Shown here: positions 58,301 to 64,000 of the stretch, piece after piece | How positions within the stretch are numbered: the stretch's first letter is position 1 | How the letters are laid out: each line of letters begins with the position of its first letter | NCBI GenBank assembly: GCA_907163375.1 | Contig: CAJQUW010016989.1 | Location: 1 to 64,000 of the forward strand | Origin: Prostheceraeus crozeri | Taxonomy: Eukaryota > Platyhelminthes > Polycladida > Euryleptidae | Length of the DNA: 64,000 nucleotides | Reading direction: 5' to 3' | Program-made: the position numbers and the translations under genes | Notes under the pieces: model-generated | Seen by the model: only the letters and a program-made list of their open reading frames with translations | The model's database searches: none | What the model was told of the DNA's origin: nothing

Positions 58301-60649
58301 AGACCTAATCAAAATTAGATATTTCTTGAATGCAATTCAATGTCAGTTAATGACGTTTATTATTTAGTATAGTGACATTAGAATATTTATGCTCTCAATA
58401 GAACGTAATACGATCATGCTCACAATTCTCAATTTTAATTGACAAGATTTCGAAAAACATTTCGTCGCTATTTTACAAATTTATGAATTCATTTTTCATT
58501 GCAAATTCTGAGTTTGATTTTTATCAATGTAATTGGTAAGGCTAAATTGTACCTTTCTCTGAAAATAAGATTTGTTTAACACGTCACCTTCAATTAAACA
58601 ATTTTGTCCAACTTGATAGGGGCTTTCATTTGTAGTAAATTCCTTTATCAATATATATTATATATTAGAATTAAGCACAAATCTGATGAAAAATATGTCG
58701 ATAAACTTTTGCATTTCCGAAATGTGTCCTTGAAGTATTCTTCATCTAAACAGTCTGCTCATCTGCCGTCGATCAATTGAATGTTAAAGTAGAATGTTAG
58801 GCGATAACTAATTTTCTCTTTCTATTTTGAATTGTATGCCTGCGCAGACCCACGTAGTCCAAGATTATGATAATTTATAATTCTGCCGATTAATCTATAA
58901 TATTGAAAGCTATGTGTGACCTTGTATGAAATTGAATTTTGCGAGACCCGAAATCCAGCTTTGGAAAATTGCGAATAATTTTGCCTATACAGATTCCAAT
59001 CTGCAATTCTTTTGTTCTATTAGACTTTTCTAAAGTCTCAATAGAACATCGGATACATTGATGATTTCAATGCTCCTTTACCTAAGCACGTTCTTAAGAA
59101 TTGTGGCTGCAGAGGCAGTATGTATAAACCAAGCTTGTAAGGTGCGCTGCTTACGTCAGCTATTGGAACTCACTGCTTTCGATGTCAAATAATATAATAG
59201 GGACAGAAAATAGCTCAGAGAAAGGCTTCATGTATTTGCTTTCACAAGTAAGTCACAGTGTAATCCTACCGAGTGTTGCAATTTGAAAAGACAAAGCTAA
59301 TGCAGCAAACTTCAGGTTTGTCGAAGTGAAGGATACATGTGAGGCAAAAAGCATGAGTCGCTGAATAGCGTATTCTTTCCTAACTATTCCAAATTATCAA
59401 TCACCAAACAACTGTGAAGCCTTTTGGTGTGCGATCATCAACAAAGATAAACTTTCCTCACAGGATCTTTACAAGAAAAAATAAGATGCTGATGGGTTGC
59501 ACTTGCACTTCACTAATTGATGCATTAGCGCTACTGCTAACTGCTCATTCACTCGAAGTCCCGGTGCCTTTTCCAAAATGGACGTGGTAGGCCTAATCAT
59601 GGTTCTCTCACATGGGTTCTCAATCGTTCTCGGTTCGTTGTTGCTTTAATGTTGTCACTTACTTCAAGTTTCAGCTAATATGGAGAGGCTGCAAATGCAC
59701 GAGAATCCAGGTCTCCCTCTAGCGTTTTTAATTGAGCTTGCCAGTCATTGCGATGGATGTTCTTCCATAGCATTACTACCACAGTTTTAATATATTGTCA
59801 GCTGCACGATGCGAAGACTACTTGCGAAGCCCATGTACAAAACGAGAAAAGAAAAATGTACAGTTGTGCTATTGTTCATGTCCATTAGCTACGAAAACGA
59901 CTTGCTGTTACTATTCGATAAATCAGGCTGGGGTACGAAAGTACTAAGTCTGTTCAATAGGAGTGCCATTCACTTTCGAATCAAATGAACACAACCAATA
60001 GTGCTTACGCACATTTGTAGCTAGCTGTCGTATAGTCATGATCAGTCAGCTTTCGTACTCTACAGGTTACAGTGTATTACTATTACGGTCATTACTGCAG
60101 CAGTCACCAATAATATGGACCCAGGTGTGCTCGATAAGCAGCGGACACGTTGGACTAAGATCTGCTTCCCTGATAAACTTACTTTGACTTCTAGTGCACG
60201 CAGATGTATTTTTCTATTGATTTAACTGACCTAGTTTACGCACAATTTCATGGTAACGATATCAGCTTTAGAGAAGGGGTTTTAGCAGAATATGAAATGT
60301 CAGTAATAAATGTGTATGTACAGGAGTTGCAAAAAACAGTGATGTTCTAAGTCTGAGTAGACTGCATGTAGACTAATCGCAAAGGGCTCCAAACTTCGGC
60401 CGGTCTGATGTGAGAAATTTGAAAACAGCTTCATTCTTAGGGCAAGTGTCATGTCTGACTGAAATGCATGACATGGCTCTTGCACTGACAAATGCAAATA
60501 AATGACATCTCAAGTCAGCATTTAAGTTGCTTAAAAAATGCAGAGAGGGCGTGCCCCGGCAAAACTTTTGCGCTCCGCACCTCGATTTGGCTGATCTAAG
60601 TGCGGATGAATACATCCAGAAACAGAGTTCAAGCAACGCCAGTAGAGAA
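55346..60649. other. No gene seen
   Basis: 5.3 kb of AT-rich non-coding sequence. The frames near 56383-56882 and 57289-57758 have no recognisable domain or splice context and are probably chance. Confidence 0.4.
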
Positions 60650-60664
60650 TGTCATGTACTGCAA

Positions 60665-60830
60665 CAGATAAAGATGGCTTGGACATGTCCTTAGAAGAAA
60701 TGAACAGCTCACCGTGCGAGGATTCAATGCCAGGAAATCGTTTAAGAGGATGACTTAAGAAAACCTGGAGGCGTCAAGCGAAAGATGACAATGCTGATAT
60801 TTGGCCTGGTGGTCATCAACAATGCAACTG
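60665..60830 (+). pseudogene. LINE ORF2 C-terminal tail remnant
   Basis: Seen: RWLGHVLRRNEQLTVRGFN (from about 60671) and, after a frame change, KKTWRRQAKDDNADIW (about 60760). This is the characteristic tail of many non-LTR retrotransposon ORF2 proteins (Arg-Trp-x-Gly-His-x-Leu-Arg ... Lys-Thr-Trp-Arg-Arg). No RT motifs were found upstream, so only a short fragment remains. Family not assigned. Confidence 0.6.
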
Positions 60831-63661
60831 ATTGAAATTGCTGGATGAAATGGCCGCCGAGGGCTGGTGAACGCCTTCAAGGTAAACAAGATAAACAGCT
60901 GAGTTCGTGCTATCTCACTCTCACTTCCTGGAAGGCGAGTGGAAAAAGGCGAGCATTTGAAATGAGTATCATAAAGAATAGAATCCAAGGTTGGATTATT
61001 TAAGCTATTCAACAAATAAGCAGGGTTACAAAAGGCTTTGGAATTTCCTTCCCTCAAAATCATATTCTTCTCGATATGCGTCTCTTCAGACATTGTCTTA
61101 TATACCGATGTCTTTTTCTGTGTATAACACGCTTTCAGTGATGGTCGTCGGTCTTTGACGAAGTGCCTCCGAAAAATTATAGTATGCAAGTCTTTCCAAT
61201 ATAGAGAGAATTCAACAATTTAATTCTTGGAATAATCGTTCATTAGCTTTTTCGAAAGAACTGTTGTATTTCTTCAAGATCAAATATCATTTGGCATAAT
61301 TGTAATAATTCGCATACTGGGAGATAAGACAGTTGGATTGAAATAAATGCACCGACCTCTCTAGCTGAGCAGCTAGTCATGTACGATTTTAGCTGCATGC
61401 TGTGAGAGCGCACTGTGCACCCACTCAGTGCCGATTGCAAATCGGACAGTCTTCAGAGCTTTCCTGATATCAATCCTTGAACCAGGATGATGCGTAAGGA
61501 TGAGATGAAACTGATTGGCTACTGTTTTATCCAAATGCTGGATGTGTAGGTAATTGATGGAAAATTATATTGCATTCGATGTCATTCATCATCTAGAAAA
61601 GCACAAAAAGCTGCAAAGCACTTAGGCCATAGACATTAAAAGAAGGTATATTGTTAATGCATAACTTGCAGTTTAATTCCATTTTCACTAAATACGACAG
61701 CTACAAATTTCGCGAAGTTTTGGGCAAATCCTAATTGAGTTTTACAGTTCGAAGAAATGATGTATCATTCATGAAAGTGCAAGCCATAAATAAAATTGCT
61801 ATGCCGAGCATAGCGGCTGACGTCCAATCTCAAAGCATGCTCCGAAAAATTGAGTCCGGTAACTTACATGTTAAAAATCATATGCGAGGAAACTGACGAA
61901 GTGGTCAATTAGCCGGTTGAATCACGTCATGGAGATTATTGCTTTGCGTGTAAAATACCAGAGTCTACAAGGCATCTACAAGAGCAAGGCAGAAAGTCCT
62001 TCTCCGTCCAGGAGATTCTAAGGTCTCAAAGTCAGACCAACATTATGTCCCTCAAGGCTTCGTGCTAACCAACGGAAGATTTTCTGTCAGGGGGCGGTCG
62101 GGCGAACCAATTTTGACTATCTTCTGACTATTATGGCCATTGGACTATCGACCGTAAGAAGGCGCTGGACGCCGAAGGCCCGTCGCGCTGTGCCAAAGTC
62201 AATTTTACTTTTACTTTTGACCAATAAACTTGAAACTTCGAGCCAGAACCTCTTTTTAACTTGCTCCTGGTATGAACCAATTCTGATAGACTGCGGAGGT
62301 TCTTGTTTTCAAGAACTGCACATGTATAGAACTGTTCGGTGCCTCATTCTCTCATCCAAGTAAACCAAGTCTCATCAATAAAAAAAGTCAAAGACAATAA
62401 ATATAGGAAATCTAGGTCGAGGCTCATGTAGATATACGTAAAACTACGGCATACTTTCAAGGTTTCTTGAAATTAGTTGAACAGATAAGTAATGATCTTC
62501 ACAATTTTTTTAGTGGTATCAGCTGATGAACTGAAATCTCAAGACATCATTGAGATTTTACTATAATTAATTTGATCGAATTAGGAAGAGGCACTTTAAT
62601 TACAATTACTTCTGGAAGAGTTTATCGATTTTTTTGTTAATGGAATAATTAATTGCGAAGATAGTAATACAATTACATTCAGAATATCAATATTGTGTAA
62701 GAAGGTTTGTTTTATGGCAAGAATTGTTGCCATTTCATCGCTATCAGGACTGAAAAAGCTCACGGAAATTGTATATGACAAGTATTACATTCGATTACAT
62801 TGGACCTCGCCATCTTTTAGGACAAAGGCAGAAGAAGAAGAAGTATGACATTCAATTAAAATTTTATTCTCGACACGTATGGAGGTGCACCCCGGCACCG
62901 GCTCGTTCAGAAGTTTAGTTTCAATGGGGATCTATGCCAAGACAATTTCAGAAAAATAACTTTGATAATGCTTTAAGAACACCTTTTATTAGTATTCCGT
63001 TTTTAATGTGTTCTCTATTTTTTTATTAGAGAACCTCTTGAAGATAAAGGGCATCTTAATGATTGATGGGATGCGAGTACGGGTAAGTTATTAATCACGG
63101 CTCTAAAAAGCAAATTTGAAATCTTCAAAAAAATTCATATCTTTTGTACGTGATGAGACCGATATCGGTTAAAATCTGTATTTAAACTTGATTAATATCA
63201 GCGACTTGACTTAGTGTCACTATTTTTTATTACAAAATAAATGTACTGCTTGCAGTGAACTATAATGTAAATAGATGAATTTTGTGTGCTACTATTGCTG
63301 AACATGGAGACACACGCGTACAAATGACTTTCGCGTGTTTTATGAAAGAAATTTGCATACTGTGAAGCAATTTCAGACAGCTTAGAAAACTCACGCATTT
63401 GCTATGTAACAGCTTTCACCACTATTATAATTTAGAAAATTAGAAACTGTTAAAAATTTGCTGTCAAATGTAGCATTTTATCTGAGCTCTCAAGTCAAAT
63501 TCATGATAAGATTATACAGTCTGTCTGCTCTTTATTCGACGTTCAACGTATCTCATTCGTTCTCAAATCATCCATCCATGCCGGCGCGTTTTGTTACCTT
63601 GACAACATATACCGTTGTCTCTCCCTTGTCGTTTATAATAAAGTAACAAAGTGAACAGGCC
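60831..63661. other. No gene seen upstream of the PDE1-type gene
   Basis: Non-coding. Its last kilobase should include the promoter and 5' leader of the gene starting at 63689, or its upstream introns. I see no clear TATA box there. Confidence 0.4.
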
Positions 63662-63668
63662 TGATCTA

Positions 63669-63675
63669 GACGTCA
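63669..63675 (+). promoter_or_regulatory. Near-consensus CRE ahead of the PDE1-type start
   Basis: AGACGTCA (63668-63675) differs from the CREB palindrome TGACGTCA at one base and lies 14 bases before the start codon. A regulatory role is inference only; such an 8-mer could arise by chance. Confidence 0.25.
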
Positions 63676-63688
63676 CACCGTTTCCGCA

Positions 63689-64000
63689 ATGCCCAGCTCA
63701 GCGGCAGAGCTCGCACAATCGGCTCGCGACTCGTCAACGCGTATGCAAAATCTTCTTAATGAAATTAAAACAAACGAAGTGCCGAAAGAACATCTCATTT
63801 CATTACTACGAGACACAGCGACAACATTAGAAAAGATCTTCGTGGAGCGCACGAAACATGCAGACGCGGAGGAAGAATTGTTTCACGATCCGGATGCACC
63901 AGTTCCTGACGATGTCCAAATGTGGATCTCTTCAACCTTCACAAGAAAGGCTAGTATCCCTCAAAATCCTCGAAGGCGGTTGCGCAGTCTCGTCAACGCC
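63689..64000 (+). CDS. PDE1: PDE1-type cyclic-nucleotide phosphodiesterase, first coding exon (partial)
   Basis: Seen: ATG at 63689, preceded in frame by TGA (63662-63664), then 104 open codons to the window end. Codon composition is clearly richer in G and C than the surroundings. Residues 19-50 (MQNLLNEIKTNEVPKEHLIS, then LLRDTATTLEKI) match the helical region ahead of the catalytic domain in PDE1 proteins. Residues 72-87 (VPDDVQMWISSTFTRK) match the family signature Val-Pro-x-x-Val-x-x-Trp-x-x-Ser-Thr-Phe-Thr-Arg. Residues 98-104 (LRSLVNA) start the next conserved block. Known: PDE1 enzymes hydrolyse cAMP and cGMP in the cytosol and are activated by Ca2+/calmodulin through N-terminal sites. 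The metal-binding HD catalytic domain must lie beyond the window. This is the best supported host gene here. Confidence 0.9.
   Translation, partial: MPSSAAELAQSARDSSTRMQNLLNEIKTNEVPKEHLISLLRDTATTLEKIFVERTKHADAEEELFHDPDAPVPDDVQMWISSTFTRKASIPQNPRRRLRSLVNA

Noticed and set aside
1-64000. CRISPR arrays, operons, rRNA genes and LTR or other virus-derived elements
   Set aside because: No regularly spaced repeats with unique spacers, no ribosomal sequence and no capsid, envelope or LTR-type polymerase motifs were seen; the short repeats present are minisatellite or transposon-end arrays.

Overview
This is a eukaryotic, almost certainly metazoan, genomic window. It is AT-rich and gene-poor, and its coding sequence is broken by introns with GT-AG sites. 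It is packed with animal-type DNA transposons: hAT, Tc1/mariner, P, PIF/Harbinger and piggyBac. It also holds a Penelope-like retroelement and a LINE tail. The scattered palindrome TAGGCCTA and many ACATGTA-type words look like a marine invertebrate, but the sequence alone does not fix the phylum. I saw no rRNA, tRNA, CRISPR, operon or prokaryotic signal, and no LTR-retroelement or virus-derived gene.

Layout. The left edge (238-899, minus) has two exons of an unidentified gene that join in frame, one with a zinc-ribbon-like cysteine pattern. A minisatellite follows at 1577-1757. From 2.7 to 9.7 kb there are decayed hAT pieces, a bounded hAT (4653-6227) and a decayed Harbinger copy (about 8106-9695). 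After a mostly empty stretch comes an outer hAT-like element (16680-21328) with a second hAT (17537-21014) inside it; the inner one keeps the 3' half of its transposase and a spliced last intron. At 23.2-25.4 kb a Penelope-like element (RT plus GIY-YIG) is accompanied by four hammerhead-ribozyme-like folds, two of them in the arms of a long inverted repeat. Next comes a Tc1-like element (25550-28595) that contains a hAT (25666-27121).

At 33543-40560 a PIF/Harbinger element carries a MADF protein gene and a nuclease gene. The nuclease gene is split by a 3.8-kb P element (36168-39938) with an exact 8-bp target duplication. A piggyBac transposase (about 42.0-45.1 kb) is split by a mariner (42955-44294). 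A younger mariner with terminal inverted repeats of about 173 bp lies at 45996-47734, and a piggyBac-type non-autonomous element at 51490-52667. A second copy of the Tc1-like element (53170-55343, reversed) carries a different 522-bp insertion and preserves the empty site of the hAT in the first copy. A LINE tail is at about 60.65 kb. The window ends in the first coding exon of a PDE1-type cyclic-nucleotide phosphodiesterase (63689 onward, plus), the clearest host gene.

The window reads as an insertion record of an active DNA-transposon community between two host genes. I found no new cellular system. The most unusual items are the hammerhead cluster, the three evenly spaced palindromes at each Harbinger end, and the hAT transposases with coiled-coil tails.
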